Below are positions 1 to 8,795 of a DNA stretch of 64,000 nucleotides, piece after piece. The position numbers and the translations under genes were made by a program. Source of the stretch: Fodinicola acaciae (GTDB lineage: Bacteria > Actinomycetota > Actinomycetes > Mycobacteriales > HKI-0501); the NCBI RefSeq assembly GCF_010993745.1, contig NZ_WOTN01000002.1, positions 2,232,001-2,296,000 on the forward strand, in the 5' to 3' direction. The notes under the pieces were generated by a model that saw only the letters and a list, made by a program, of their open reading frames with translations, did not search any database and had not been told where the DNA came from. Positions within the stretch are counted from its first letter, which is position 1; each line of letters begins with the position of its first letter.

Positions 1-1153
1 CTTCGATGGTCCGTTCTGGTGAATGCGTCGTGAACGAGAGCCGCAGCGTGCGCACATCGGGGTCGCGCACATAGAACGGCACGCCCGGCACGTACGCGAC
101 GTCGCGCGCCAGCGCGGCAGGCAGCAGCTCCGTGGCGTTGAAGCCGTCAGGCAGCCGGACCCAGACGAACATGCCGCCGCTCGGCGAGGTCCATCGGCTG
201 CCGGCTGGCAGCACCTCCGGCAGGGTTGCCTGCATGGCGTCGCGGCGGGATCGGTACGCGGCGCGGACGTGGTCGAGATGGCTGGCCAGGTCGGTGTGGG
301 CGAGGTAGTGCGCGGCGGCGGCCTGGTCGATGGTGGAGGTGTGCAGGTCCGCGGCCTGCTTGGCGATCACGAGCGCGGACCGGAGCGGAGCGGGCGCGCG
401 GAGCCAGCCGAGGCGCAGCCCGGGGGCGAGGATTTTCGAGAAGCTGCCGAGCAGAATCGTACGATCGGCGGCGGCCGGCTCGGCGGCGATCGGTGCCAGT
501 GTGGTGCCGTCATAGCGCAGCTCGGCGTACGGGTCGTCCTCGACGATCCAGATGCCTTCCCGTGAGGCTGCCTCGGCGATCGCGCGGCGGCGTGTGGCGG
601 TGATCGTGCGGCCGGTGGGGTTCTGGAACGTCGGCACCAGATAGAGCAGTTTCGGTTTTTCTTCGCGGATCAACGAAACCAGCGCGTCGACGTCGATGCC
701 GTCGTCGTCGCCGGGCACCGGCACGAGCCGCGCTCCGGCCAGCTGCAGGCACTGGATGGCGGCCAGATATGCCGGTGCTTCCACCAAGACCGTGTCGCCC
801 GGTGACACCAGTGCGGTCGCGACCAGCGTCAACGCCTGCTGAGAACCGGTCGTCACCAACACGTCCGCCGGATCGGTCGGCATCGGTGCGCGGGCCGCGA
901 TGGCCGTACGCAGCGCGAGATCGCCTTCGGTCGGCGAATACTGCAGCGCGCGCTGGCCGTCGTGTCGCAGCACGTGGTCGAAGGCGGCGGCCAGCCCGGC
1001 GGTGTCGAAGAACTCCGGCGCCGGCAGGCCACCGGAGAACGCGATCACCTCGGGACGGCTGGTCAGCGCGAGCAGGTCGCGGACCGGTGAGCTGGCAACG
1101 TTCGCAAGGCGAGCTGCGGGCGCCGGGGGACGGACGGAAAACGCGGCGGTCAC
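1..1153 (-). CDS. PLP-dependent aminotransferase, MocR/2-aminoadipate type (3' end outside window)
   Basis: A fold-type I PLP enzyme reads leftward off the window edge; 384 codons are present. Visible family hallmarks are the N-terminal segment VIAFSGGLPAPEFF, the LQYSPTEGDLALR stretch, the cofactor-binding VEDDPYAELRYDG and the Schiff-base lysine in GSFSKILAPGLRLGW. This pattern fits class I/II aminotransferases of the 2-aminoadipate/MocR-related group, without a GntR DNA-binding domain in front. The GTG start at 1153 has a GGAG seven bases upstream. It is divergent from an FAD amine oxidase, so a joint role in amino-acid or polyamine breakdown is plausible but inferred. The substrate cannot be read from the sequence. 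Confidence 0.88.
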   Translation of the reverse strand, partial: MTAAFSVRPPAPAARLANVASSPVRDLLALTSRPEVIAFSGGLPAPEFFDTAGLAAAFDHVLRHDGQRALQYSPTEGDLALRTAIAARAPMPTDPADVLVTTGSQQALTLVATALVSPGDTVLVEAPAYLAAIQCLQLAGARLVPVPGDDDGIDVDALVSLIREEKPKLLYLVPTFQNPTGRTITATRRRAIAEAASREGIWIVEDDPYAELRYDGTTLAPIAAEPAAADRTILLGSFSKILAPGLRLGWLRAPAPLRSALVIAKQAADLHTSTIDQAAAAHYLAHTDLASHLDHVRAAYRSRRDAMQATLPEVLPAGSRWTSPSGGMFVWVRLPDGFNATELLPAALARDVAYVPGVPFYVRDPDVRTLRLSFTTHSPERTIE

Positions 1154-1237
1154 GACAGGACTCCAAAACCAGAGGAAAGCCAGATGCGGTCGTGCCGCGC
1201 GGCGAGACAGGCCACGGTCGGTGGCGCCGGTCCTCAG

Positions 1238-1253
1238 CTTACCGATCGTTAAG
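1238..1253. promoter_or_regulatory. 16-bp imperfect palindrome between divergent genes
   Basis: CTTACCGATCGTTAAG is an inverted repeat centred on CGATCG, in the short gap between the divergent aminotransferase and oxidase genes. It lies just upstream of the oxidase -10-like hexamer, a typical place for an operator. The binding protein is unknown; this is an inference from symmetry and position. Confidence 0.4.
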
Positions 1254-1264
1254 GCGGCTGTCGT

Positions 1265-1270
1265 TATAAC
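1265..1270 (+). promoter_or_regulatory. Putative -10 hexamer of a leaderless promoter
   Basis: TATAAC lies eight bases before the GTG start of the FAD oxidase, so transcription would begin at or next to the start codon. The hexamer is part of the perfect palindrome GTTATAAC. No Shine-Dalgarno sequence precedes the GTG, which agrees with a leaderless mRNA. Confidence 0.5.
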
Positions 1271-1278
1271 CTCGGCCT

Positions 1279-2637
1279 GTGTTCAACGCCACCTCGGCGC
1301 TCGCCGCCGCAGCACCGGTGCCGTACTGGCTGGACAGCGCCGACCGGCCGGCGCCGCGACCGGCGTTACGCGGGTCGGTCAGCGCCGACCTGGCGATCGT
1401 CGGAGGCGGCTTCACCGGCCTCTGGGCGGCCGTACGCGCGAAGGAGCGCGATCCGGACCGCAACGTCGTGCTGGTCGAAGGAGCGCGGATCGGCTGGGCC
1501 GCGACCGGCCGCAACGGCGGCTTTTGCGAGGCCAGCCTCACGCACGGCGAGGCCAATGGACGCGAACGCTGGCCGGAGGAGTACGCCACGCTGGAGCGTC
1601 TCGGCCTGGAAAACCTGGACGCGATCGAGGAAACGCTCAAAAAGCACGACATCGACTGTGATTTCCGGCGCACCGGCGCACTGACCGTGGCGACCCAGCC
1701 ACATCAGATCGCCGACCTGGAAGGCGACGGTCACCTGGACCGGGAGGCCGTACGCGCCGAGCTCGACTCGCCGACTTTTCTGGCCGGTCACTGGGAAAAA
1801 CACGGCACGGCGATCGTCGATCCGGCGCGGCTGGCCTGGGGACTGGCGAGGGTCGCCGAGCAAGCCGGCGTCCGCATCTTCGAACGCTCGGTCGTACGCG
1901 GCCTGGCCGCCGACGGCACGCTGAGAATCAACGACGACGCGACCGTACGCGCCAACAGGATCGCCCTCGGCACCAACGTTTTCCGTTCTCCACTCAAGAG
2001 AATCCGGCCATACACGGTGCCGGTCTACGACTACGTGCTGATGACCGAGCCGCTGAGCCGGACCCAGCTGGACGAGATCGGCTGGCGTAACCGGCAGGGA
2101 GTTTCCGACTCCGGCAACCAGTTCCACTACTACCGGCTGACCGAGGACGACCGGATCCTCTGGGGCGGCTACGACGCGGTCTATTACTTCGGACGCAAGG
2201 TCCGCCGGAAATACGACCAGCGGCCGGCGACCTTCCACCGGCTCGCCGAGCACTTCGTCGAGACTTTTCCGCAGCTGGAAGGGATCGGCTTCACCCACAA
2301 GTGGGGTGGCGCGATCGACACGTGCAGCCGGTTCTGCGCGTTCTTCGGCACCGCGTACGCCGGTCGGGTCGCCTACGCCAGCGGCTACACCGGCCTCGGC
2401 GTCGGCGCGAGCCGGTTCGGCGCGGACGTGATGCTCGACCTGCTGGCCGGCGACCGAACGGAGCGCACCGAGCTGGAGATGGTGCGGACCAGGCCGATCC
2501 CGTTTCCGCCGGAGCCGGCCGCGTACGCCGGCATCCAGCTCACCCGCGCGGCGCTCGCCCGCGCCGACCGCGACGGCGGCCGCCGCAACCTCTGGCTGCG
2601 GAGCCTGGACGCGCTCGGTATGGGCTTCGACTCCTGA
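1279..2637 (+). CDS. NAD(P)/FAD-dependent oxidoreductase, DAO family
   Basis: A 452-residue protein of the D-amino-acid oxidase (DAO) superfamily. The FAD-binding Rossmann motif is near residues 36-45 (DLAIVGGGFTGLWAA), followed by VVLVEGARIGW and ATGRNGGFCE, a pattern seen in gamma-glutamylputrescine oxidase-like enzymes. The C-terminal FAD contact is the ASGYTGLGVG region. It most likely oxidises an amine or amino-acid substrate in the cytoplasm, giving an aldehyde or imine plus peroxide; the exact substrate is unknown. The divergent aminotransferase suggests a shared catabolic role. The GTG start is chosen because a -10-like TATAAC sits directly upstream. Confidence 0.85.
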   Translation: MFNATSALAAAAPVPYWLDSADRPAPRPALRGSVSADLAIVGGGFTGLWAAVRAKERDPDRNVVLVEGARIGWAATGRNGGFCEASLTHGEANGRERWPEEYATLERLGLENLDAIEETLKKHDIDCDFRRTGALTVATQPHQIADLEGDGHLDREAVRAELDSPTFLAGHWEKHGTAIVDPARLAWGLARVAEQAGVRIFERSVVRGLAADGTLRINDDATVRANRIALGTNVFRSPLKRIRPYTVPVYDYVLMTEPLSRTQLDEIGWRNRQGVSDSGNQFHYYRLTEDDRILWGGYDAVYYFGRKVRRKYDQRPATFHRLAEHFVETFPQLEGIGFTHKWGGAIDTCSRFCAFFGTAYAGRVAYASGYTGLGVGASRFGADVMLDLLAGDRTERTELEMVRTRPIPFPPEPAAYAGIQLTRAALARADRDGGRRNLWLRSLDALGMGFDS

Positions 2638-2704
2638 CCATCGGCCGGCCGGTAGACTCTCGTGGGTTAGCCAACCCCCACCTTCCAGTCCGGAGTGTAC
2701 GTAC

Positions 2705-4108
2705 GTGAAGAGCACCGTGGAGACCTTGAGCCCGACCAGGGTGAAGCTGTCGGTGGAGGTTCCGTTCGAGGAGCTGAAGCCCAGCCTGGACAAGGCCTAC
2801 CGGCAGATTGCCCAGCAGGTCGCGATCCCGGGTTTCCGGAAGGGGAAGGTGCCGCCGCGGCTGATCGACCAGCGGGTCGGCCGGGCCGCGGTGCTCAACG
2901 AGGCGATCAACGACGCGATCCCGCAGCAGTACTCCGCGGCCGTGCAGGAGCACGACGTGAAGGTGCTCGGCCAGCCGGAGTTCGACCTGAAGTCGCTGGA
3001 GGACGGCGACCTGCTGAGCTTCACCGCCGAGGTGGACGTGCGGCCGGAGATCACCCTGCCGGCGTACGAGGACCTCAAGGTCGACGTCACCGACCTGACC
3101 GTCACCGACGCCGACGTGGACGAGCAGCTCGACCTGCTGCGTGACCGGTTCGCGGTGCTCAAGGGAGTCGAGCGCGCCGCGCAGGAGAAGGACTTCGTGT
3201 CCATCGACCTGTCCGCCGCGATCGAGGGCAAGGAGCTGGAGGACGCGACCACCAAGGGGTTGTCGTACGAGGTCGGCACCAACCAGATGCTGGAGGGCCT
3301 GGACGAGGCGATCGTCGGCCTGTCCGCCGGCGAGTCCAAGACCTTCACCAGCAAGCTGGTCGGCGGCGAGCACGCCGGCGAGGAGGCCGAGGTCACCGTC
3401 ACGGTGCAGAGCGTCAAGACCAAGGACCTGCCGGCGCTGGACGACGACTTCGCGCAGACCGCCAGCGAGTTCGACACGCTCGAGGAGCTGCGCGACGACG
3501 CGCGGCAGCGGGCCGAGCGCAACAAGCGGCTGGAGCAGGTCGTCTCGGCGCGCGACCTGGTGCTCAAGACGCTGGTCGAGGCGGTCGAGGTGCCGCTGCC
3601 GGAGACCGTCGTGCAGACCGAGCAGGACTTCCGCAAGCAGAGCATCACCCGCCAGCTGGAGGCCGCCGGCGCCACCATCGCGCAGTATCTGGCCGCCGAG
3701 AGCAAGACCGAGGAGGACCTCGACGCCGAGCTGCACGAGGCCTCCGAGGACGCCGTACGCAACCAGCTCGTGCTGGACGCGGTGGCCGACCAGGAGGAGC
3801 TGGGGGTCAGCAACGAGGAGCTGACCACCGAGGTCGTCCAGCGCGCCGCGCAGACCGGCCGTGACCCGCAGCAGTACGCCGACGAGCTGGTCAACTCAGG
3901 CCAGCTGCCGTTCGTGATCGCCGACATCCGCCGCGGCAAGGCGCTCGCGCTGGTGCTGGACAAGGCGACGATCACCGACAGCGCCGGCGAGAAGGTGGAC
4001 ATCACCGCCGCGATGCGCGCCGCGCAGGCACCACACGACCATGACCATGACCATGACCACGACCATGACCACGGGGACGACCCGGACGGGGCCGAGGAGG
4101 AGGTCTGA
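2705..4108 (+). CDS. tig: Trigger factor with His-Asp tail
   Basis: Ribosome-associated chaperone and peptidyl-prolyl isomerase of 467 residues, the usual length. The N-terminal ribosome-binding domain carries the signature GFRKGKVPPRLIDQ at about residues 43-56. A central FKBP-type domain (about 155-240) and a helical C-terminal domain follow. The gene starts the tig-clpP1-clpP2-clpX order typical of actinobacteria, pairing folding with degradation. The protein ends in an unusual run of alternating His and Asp (about residues 440-452), encoded by near-perfect 6-bp repeats, then an acidic tail; this could bind metal ions. The GTG start at 2705 gives the canonical MKSTVETLSPTRVKL beginning. 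Confidence 0.97.
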   Translation: MKSTVETLSPTRVKLSVEVPFEELKPSLDKAYRQIAQQVAIPGFRKGKVPPRLIDQRVGRAAVLNEAINDAIPQQYSAAVQEHDVKVLGQPEFDLKSLEDGDLLSFTAEVDVRPEITLPAYEDLKVDVTDLTVTDADVDEQLDLLRDRFAVLKGVERAAQEKDFVSIDLSAAIEGKELEDATTKGLSYEVGTNQMLEGLDEAIVGLSAGESKTFTSKLVGGEHAGEEAEVTVTVQSVKTKDLPALDDDFAQTASEFDTLEELRDDARQRAERNKRLEQVVSARDLVLKTLVEAVEVPLPETVVQTEQDFRKQSITRQLEAAGATIAQYLAAESKTEEDLDAELHEASEDAVRNQLVLDAVADQEELGVSNEELTTEVVQRAAQTGRDPQQYADELVNSGQLPFVIADIRRGKALALVLDKATITDSAGEKVDITAAMRAAQAPHDHDHDHDHDHDHGDDPDGAEEEV

Positions 4109-4195
4109 CCTGCGCGAAAGCGCGGCGACGGCCGCCGGCCTGCGCTGACAGCGAAACCGCCGCCTGGCTCCGTCCCGGCGGCGGGATCCGAGCTA

Positions 4196-4217
4196 GGGTC
4201 TGTTTCGAAACAGACCC
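4196..4217. promoter_or_regulatory. 22-bp perfect palindrome upstream of clpP1
   Basis: The arms GGGTCTGTTTC and GAAACAGACCC are exact reverse complements. A -10-like TAGGGT (4194-4199) overlaps the left arm, so the site could be an operator over a clpP1 promoter. It could equally fold in RNA as a hairpin ending tig transcripts, although no T-run follows. It does not match the ClgR consensus as I know it. Confidence 0.45.
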
Positions 4218-4290
4218 CAGGGTCGCCAGCACGAGGGACAACCGTCCCAGTCAGTGAACGTCCAGGAGAGCATCGAAAGCGGGATGACCG

Positions 4291-4920
4291 GTGACTGACT
4301 TGCACACCCCAGACGGTCAGGTGGCCCGCGCCACCAGTCCGTCCGGCATGAACTTCGACGACTCCGTCTTCAACCGGCTGCTGCGTGAGCGCATCGTGTT
4401 CCTCGGCTCCGAGGTGAAGGACGAGAACGCCAACGCCATCTGCGCTCAGCTCCTGCTGCTGTCGGCCGAGGACCCGGAGTCCGATATCCATCTCTACATC
4501 AACTCGCCCGGCGGTTCGGTCAGCGCCGGCATGGCCATCTACGACACGATGCAGTTCGTCGAGTCCGACGTGGCCACGTACGCGATGGGGATGGCCGCGT
4601 CGATGGGCCAGTTGCTGCTGTGCGCCGGCGCGCCGGGCAAGCGGTACGCGCTGCCGCACGCTCGCGTGATGATGCACCAGCCGTCCGGTGGCATGGGTGG
4701 CACCGCCAGCGACATCGCGATCCAGGCCGAGCAGCTGCTTTACACCAAGCGGATGTTCCAGGAGCGCACCGCGTTCCACACCGGCCAGCCGTTCGAGCAG
4801 ATCGAGGCCGACTCCGACCGCGACCGCTGGTTCACCGCCGAGGAGGCCCGCGACTACGGCTTCGTCGACCACGTGATCGCCGGCGCTCGGCAGGTGCCTG
4901 CCGAAGGAGCCAGCCGATGA
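4291..4920 (+). CDS. clpP1: ATP-dependent Clp protease proteolytic subunit 1
   Basis: Serine peptidase subunit of 209 residues that forms the proteolytic barrel with ClpP2 and is fed by ClpX or ClpC. The catalytic triad is visible: Ser104 in GMAASMGQ, His129 in VMMHQPSGG and Asp178 in DSDRDRWF. Their spacing matches E. coli ClpP. The GTG start at 4291 follows a purine-rich stretch; an ATG at 4284 is out of frame and closes after four codons. The stop codon overlaps the clpP2 start (ATGA), indicating translational coupling and equal production of both subunits, as actinobacterial ClpP1P2 hetero-complexes require. Confidence 0.97.
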   Translation: MTDLHTPDGQVARATSPSGMNFDDSVFNRLLRERIVFLGSEVKDENANAICAQLLLLSAEDPESDIHLYINSPGGSVSAGMAIYDTMQFVESDVATYAMGMAASMGQLLLCAGAPGKRYALPHARVMMHQPSGGMGGTASDIAIQAEQLLYTKRMFQERTAFHTGQPFEQIEADSDRDRWFTAEEARDYGFVDHVIAGARQVPAEGASR

Positions 4921-5585
4921 GCCAGCAGTTCGAGGGAGCCACTGCCATGAGCGGTTTCGCGCCGGTCACCAACCGGTACATCCTGCCGTCGTTCGTCGAG
5001 CGGACGTCGTACGGCATCAAGGAGACCAACCCGTACAACCAGCTGTTCGAGGACCGGATCATCTTCCTCGGCATGCCGATCGACGACAGCGCGGCCAACG
5101 ACATCATGGCCCAGCTGCTCAGCCTGGAGTCCCGCGAGCCGGACCGCGACATCCAGATCTACATCAACTCGCCCGGTGGCTCGTTCACCGCGATGACGGC
5201 GATCTACGACACCATCCAGTACGTGCGCCCCGACGTGGCGACGGTCTGCCTCGGCCAGGCCGCCTCGGCCGCCGCGGTGCTGCTCGCCGCCGGCACCCCC
5301 GGCAAGCGGATGGCGCTGGGTAACGCGCGGATGCTGATCCACCAGCCGGCCACCGAAGGCGGCTACGGCCAGGGGTCCGACATCGAGATCCAGGCCAAGG
5401 AGATCCTCCGGATGCGTACGCAGATGGAGTCGATCATCGCCAAGCACACCAACCGCACGCCCGAGCAGGTCCGCAAGGACATCGAGCGGGACCGGTTCCT
5501 CACCGCGGAGGAGGCCGTCGAGTACGGCCTGATCGACCAGATCCTGGAGCCGAGGAAGGCCAACCAGCTCACCGCGGCCAAATAA
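4917..5585 (+). CDS. clpP2: ATP-dependent Clp protease proteolytic subunit 2
   Basis: Second ClpP paralogue, 222 residues, partner of ClpP1. The active-site serine is in [13 protein letters not shown], the histidine in [11 protein letters not shown] and the aspartate in [13 protein letters not shown]. The ATG at 4917 overlaps the clpP1 stop and has GGAG upstream. A second in-frame ATG at 4947 also has a good ribosome site (GAGGGAG), so the mature N-terminus is uncertain; actinobacterial ClpP2 is also known to be processed. The duplicated clpP pair followed by clpX is a normal actinobacterial arrangement. Confidence 0.96.
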   Translation: MSQQFEGATAMSGFAPVTNRYILPSFVERTSYGIKETNPYNQLFEDRIIFLGMPIDDSAANDIMAQLLSLESREPDRDIQIYINSPGGSFTAMTAIYDTIQYVRPDVATVCLGQAASAAAVLLAAGTPGKRMALGNARMLIHQPATEGGYGQGSDIEIQAKEILRMRTQMESIIAKHTNRTPEQVRKDIERDRFLTAEEAVEYGLIDQILEPRKANQLTAAK

Positions 5586-5587
5586 TC

Positions 5588-5624
5588 GCCGAGTCCCGAC
5601 GCGCGAGGCGAAGAAGGACTCGGC
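5588..5624 (+). terminator. Inverted repeat after clpP2
   Basis: GCCGAGTCC and GGACTCGGC form 9-bp arms with a 19-base loop, beginning two bases after the clpP2 stop codon. There is no T-run. It may end or slow clpP1P2 transcription, consistent with clpX having its own 190-bp upstream region. Confidence 0.4.
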
Positions 5625-5775
5625 CTACGGCGTCGGACGAGGTACGGTCTGTTAAAGGTTCGACACCGCGCCGGCCACCGGCCGCCGGTCCGCACGCCAG
5701 CGGACCGCCGGACGGACCGGCCCGGCATGACATCCGGCCTTGCCTGGCCGGCCACGACTGAGATGGGGTTCGTCA

Positions 5776-7053
5776 GTGGCACGCATCGGCGATGGCGGCG
5801 ATCTGCTCAAATGCTCGTTCTGCGGCAAGTCGCAGAAGCAGGTGAAGAAGCTGATCGCCGGCCCCGGTGTGTACATCTGCGACGAGTGCATCGACCTGTG
5901 CAACGAGATCATCGAGGAAGAGCTCTCCGAGTCCTCCGACCTCAAGTGGGACGAGCTGCCCAAGCCGATCGAGATCTGTGAGTTCCTCGACTCGTACGTG
6001 GTCGGCCAGGACAGCGCCAAGCGCGCGCTCGCGGTCGCGGTCTACAACCACTACAAGCGCGTACAGGCGGAGAGCTCGGCACACCGCACCAACGCCGAGC
6101 AGGTGGAGCTGGCCAAGTCCAACATCCTGCTGATCGGCCCGACCGGCTGCGGCAAGACGCACCTGGCGCAGACGCTGGCCAAGATGCTCAACGTGCCGTT
6201 CGCGATCGCCGACGCGACCGCGCTCACCGAGGCCGGCTATGTCGGTGAGGATGTCGAGAACATCCTGCTCAAGCTGATCCAGGCGGCCGACTACGACGTG
6301 AAGCGCGCCGAGACCGGCATCATCTACATCGACGAGGTCGACAAGATCGCCCGCAAGTCGGAGAACCCGTCGATCACTCGTGACGTGTCCGGCGAGGGCG
6401 TCCAGCAGGCGCTGCTGAAGATCCTGGAGGGCACCACCGCGAGCGTGCCGCCGCAGGGTGGCCGTAAGCATCCGCACCAGGAGTTCATCCAGATCGACAC
6501 CACCAACGTGCTGTTCATCGTCGGTGGTGCGTTCGCCGGCCTGGAGAAGATCATCGAGCAGCGGGTCGGCCGCAAGGGGATCGGCTTCGGCGCCGAGATC
6601 CGCTCCAAGACCGAGCTGGACGACGTGTACGCCGAGGTCATGCCGGAGGACCTGCTCAAGTTCGGGATGATCCCGGAGTTCATCGGCCGGCTGCCGGTCA
6701 TCACCAGCGTCCGCAACCTCGACCGCGACTCGCTGGTCAAGATCCTCACCGAGCCGCGCAACGCGCTGATCAAGCAGTACGCGCGGCTGTTCGAGCTGGA
6801 CGGCGTGGAGCTGGAGTTCAGCGACGACGCGCTGGAGTCGGTCGCCGACCAGGCGATCCTGCGCGGCACCGGCGCGCGTGGCCTGCGCGCCATCCTCGAA
6901 GAGGTGCTGCAGTCGGTGATGTACGAGATCCCGTCCCGGTCGGACGTGGCGCGCGTGGTGATCACCGGCGACGTGGTGCTGTCGCACGTGAACCCGACCA
7001 TCGTGCCGCGTGATCAGCTCAGCAAACGAGAGCGTCGCGACAAGTCCGCCTGA
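5776..7053 (+). CDS. clpX: ATP-dependent Clp protease ATP-binding subunit ClpX
   Basis: AAA+ unfoldase of 425 residues that recognises substrates and feeds them to ClpP1P2. The N-terminal zinc-binding domain has Cys13, Cys16, Cys35 and Cys38. Walker A is GPTGCGKT at about residues 121-128, Walker B is IIYIDEVDK, and the sensor/arginine region [13 protein letters not shown] is conserved. The GTG at 5776 gives the standard [16 protein letters not shown] start; an ATG 36 bases upstream would add a non-conserved leader. A 190-bp gap after clpP2 suggests a separate promoter. Confidence 0.97.
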   Translation: MARIGDGGDLLKCSFCGKSQKQVKKLIAGPGVYICDECIDLCNEIIEEELSESSDLKWDELPKPIEICEFLDSYVVGQDSAKRALAVAVYNHYKRVQAESSAHRTNAEQVELAKSNILLIGPTGCGKTHLAQTLAKMLNVPFAIADATALTEAGYVGEDVENILLKLIQAADYDVKRAETGIIYIDEVDKIARKSENPSITRDVSGEGVQQALLKILEGTTASVPPQGGRKHPHQEFIQIDTTNVLFIVGGAFAGLEKIIEQRVGRKGIGFGAEIRSKTELDDVYAEVMPEDLLKFGMIPEFIGRLPVITSVRNLDRDSLVKILTEPRNALIKQYARLFELDGVELEFSDDALESVADQAILRGTGARGLRAILEEVLQSVMYEIPSRSDVARVVITGDVVLSHVNPTIVPRDQLSKRERRDKSA

Positions 7054-7067
7054 GGAGGGCCGGTCCG

Positions 7068-7220
7068 ATGGCCCCACGCGGCGACAGCCGAGCCCAAACG
7101 GTCTCTGCCGGCACGGCGAACGCGACCGAAGACGTGCAGTCTGAGGCCGCGTCCGCCGCACCGGCAGAGACCGTTTGGATCTCGACTCTCATCCACGCGG
7201 GACCACCGGACCGGCCCTAG
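7068..7220 (+). CDS. Possible small protein downstream of clpX
   Basis: A 50-codon frame starts at ATG 7068 behind a strong ribosome-binding site (AGGAGG, about eight bases upstream) and ends directly before the first possible start of the MFS gene. No domain is recognised; the peptide is Ala/Ser/Thr-rich and its middle is encoded inside an 18-bp inverted repeat. The ribosome site argues for translation, but the frame is short and the inverted repeat may be the real feature. It could also act as a leader coupled to the MFS gene. Confidence 0.4.
   Translation: MAPRGDSRAQTVSAGTANATEDVQSEAASAAPAETVWISTLIHAGPPDRP
7094..7178. repeat. Perfect 18-bp inverted repeat, 49-bp spacer
   Basis: Positions 7094-7111 (CCAAACGGTCTCTGCCGG) are exactly complementary to 7161-7178. 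The stem would be long and GC-rich with a 49-base loop. It lies between clpX and the MFS gene and may act as a terminator or attenuator, or mark an inserted element. There is no T-run on either side. Confidence 0.6.
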
Positions 7221-8387
7221 GTGTCCTGCGATCTCGCGCCCGCGCGCACGCGGGTGATGCCTCCTGCGCCGCTGGTCGGCTGTTTCGCCACGATGGTGGC
7301 GATGGGGCTGCTGATCTCCGCGCTCGGTCCGCTGTTGCCGGTGATCCGGGGCGAGTTCCAGATCGGACCGCAACTGGCCGGCTTCCTGGTCGCCGGCAAC
7401 CCTCTCGGCTGCATCGCCGGCACTCTGCTCAGCATGCTGCTCAGCCACCGGATCGCGGCGCGCTGGCTGCTCGTCGGCACCGGCCTGACGCTCGCTCTGG
7501 GGTTGCTCGGCGCGGCGCTCGCGCCGGCCTGGTGGCTGCTGTTCGCGGCGTTCGTGGTGATGGGGATCGGTTACGGCGCGGGGACCAACCTGGTCAACGG
7601 TGTCGTCGCCGTCGCGTACGGTTCGCGCGCCGCCGGTGTGCTCAACCTGATGAACGGCGTCTTCGGTGTCGGCGCGGTGGTCGGTCCGTTCGTCGTCAGC
7701 CTGGTCGGCGGCTCGCGGCTGGCCTACCTCCCGTACGTGCTGGTGGCGCTGCTCGCCGCCGTGCTGATGTGGCGGCTGCCGTCGTCGTACGCGACCGCCG
7801 CCTCGCCTGAGCCCGATGCGCGCAGGGTGGCTCCGCGGCCGGCGTGGGGGAGGCTCGCGGCCACGGCCGCGATGCTCGGCGCGTACACGGCCACCGAGGT
7901 CTCCGCGAGCAGCTTCGCCACCACGCACGTGCTGGCCACCGGCGTGAGCGTCGACGCGGCCGTACGCGCGACCGCGATGTTCTACATCGGCCTGGCCGCC
8001 GGCCGGCTGCTGGTCTCACCGGTCGCCAGCCGGATAGGCTCCGGCCGGCTCATGCTCATCTGCGCGGCGCTGGCGTCGGGGTGCCTGGTGCTGGCCTGGG
8101 TCGCGCCGCTCGGCGGCCTCACGTACGTGCTGGTCGGTGCCGCGATGGGGCCGGTGTTTCCGACGGTGCTGGCGTGGGTGAGCGAGCAGGCGTTCGGTCG
8201 TAACGCGCTGCCGGTCGTACTCACCGCCGCCAACGTCGGTGGACTCATCCTGCCGCCGCTGATCGGAACGGTGATCGCCGCGGTCGGTGCTGCGGCCGCA
8301 CCTTTGCCGATGGCGGTATCTGTCGGCCTGTCGGCGGTGTTGATCGCCGTCGTCACGTCCGCACGTGGCCGCGTGGCGAACACCTGA
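7221..8387 (+). CDS. MFS transporter
   Basis: A 388-residue, very hydrophobic protein with about twelve predicted membrane segments and a central loop rich in Pro and charged residues (about 195-212), as in major facilitator transporters. It resembles the CynX/NimT and drug-efflux branches, but the substrate is not predictable. The GTG at 7221 abuts the stop of the small upstream frame. An in-frame ATG at 7257 would give a shorter, more typical N-terminus (MPPAPLVGCFATM). It lies directly before the lanthipeptide precursor in the same direction, so export or self-protection is possible but unproven. Confidence 0.85.
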   Translation: MSCDLAPARTRVMPPAPLVGCFATMVAMGLLISALGPLLPVIRGEFQIGPQLAGFLVAGNPLGCIAGTLLSMLLSHRIAARWLLVGTGLTLALGLLGAALAPAWWLLFAAFVVMGIGYGAGTNLVNGVVAVAYGSRAAGVLNLMNGVFGVGAVVGPFVVSLVGGSRLAYLPYVLVALLAAVLMWRLPSSYATAASPEPDARRVAPRPAWGRLAATAAMLGAYTATEVSASSFATTHVLATGVSVDAAVRATAMFYIGLAAGRLLVSPVASRIGSGRLMLICAALASGCLVLAWVAPLGGLTYVLVGAAMGPVFPTVLAWVSEQAFGRNALPVVLTAANVGGLILPPLIGTVIAAVGAAAAPLPMAVSVGLSAVLIAVVTSARGRVANT

Positions 8388-8406
8388 CGCACCGATATTT
8401 TTTAGC

Positions 8407-8423
8407 GCTCAACTATGTTGAGC
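8407..8423. promoter_or_regulatory. 17-bp palindrome upstream of the lanthipeptide genes
   Basis: GCTCAAC-TAT-GTTGAGC is a perfect inverted repeat in a locally AT-richer gap between the MFS gene and the precursor gene. A run of six T lies at its left side, so it could be a terminator for leftward RNA or, more likely, an operator for the precursor promoter. No regulator is encoded next to it. Confidence 0.45.
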
Positions 8424-8546
8424 TGCGGCAACGCTCGAGAAGTTTCCGCCGGCTCACGCTCTTCGCCAGATAGCATTGGCCAAATTCAGCCTGCCGCGCG
8501 TATCTTCGGCTGGTCCAGTCGGCATATGATGCGGAGGTAACGAAAA

Positions 8547-8726
8547 ATGAGTGTCGCGGAAATGGTGCGTGCGTGGAAGGACGAGGATTATCGTCTGAGC
8601 CTGCCGGCTGATGCGCTGCCTGAGCACCCCGCCGGGGTCGTCGAGTCGGAGCTTTACGCGAGCACCGGCAAGTCGCTGAACACCTGCGAACATCGGTCCA
8701 GCTGCGGCCGCATCTGCAGCGCCTGA
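8547..8726 (+). CDS. Class II lanthipeptide precursor, mersacidin-type leader
   Basis: A 59-residue peptide gene, too short for routine gene finding. The leader (residues 1-30) contains VRAWKDEDYRLSLPADALPE and ends in HPAG, the signature of mersacidin/lichenicidin-family precursors; cleavage is expected after Gly30. The 29-residue core has three Cys (core 17, 23 and 27) and eight Ser/Thr, mostly upstream of or between the Cys, so up to three lanthionine or methyllanthionine rings could form. The C-terminal part reads NTCEHRSSCGRICSA and lacks the CTxTxEC lipid II motif of mersacidin. GGAGG precedes the ATG by about nine bases. The LanM gene follows after 69 bp. No precursor with this core is known to me. 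Confidence 0.9.
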   Translation: MSVAEMVRAWKDEDYRLSLPADALPEHPAGVVESELYASTGKSLNTCEHRSSCGRICSA

Positions 8727-8795
8727 GTCCGGTGTCCGATCACCCGGCGCCGCGTCCCGGCGCCGGGTGGTTGGAATGAGCGCGAAAGGCGGAGG

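Noticed and set aside
2797-4872. Long leftward frame of 691 codons across tig and clpP1
   Set aside because: It lies opposite well-conserved trigger factor and ClpP1, has a low-complexity Ser/Arg-rich translation and no family resemblance; high GC makes such frames common.
5650-5670. tRNA T-arm-like GGTTCGAC upstream of clpX
   Set aside because: No matching acceptor or anticodon stems could be found around it.
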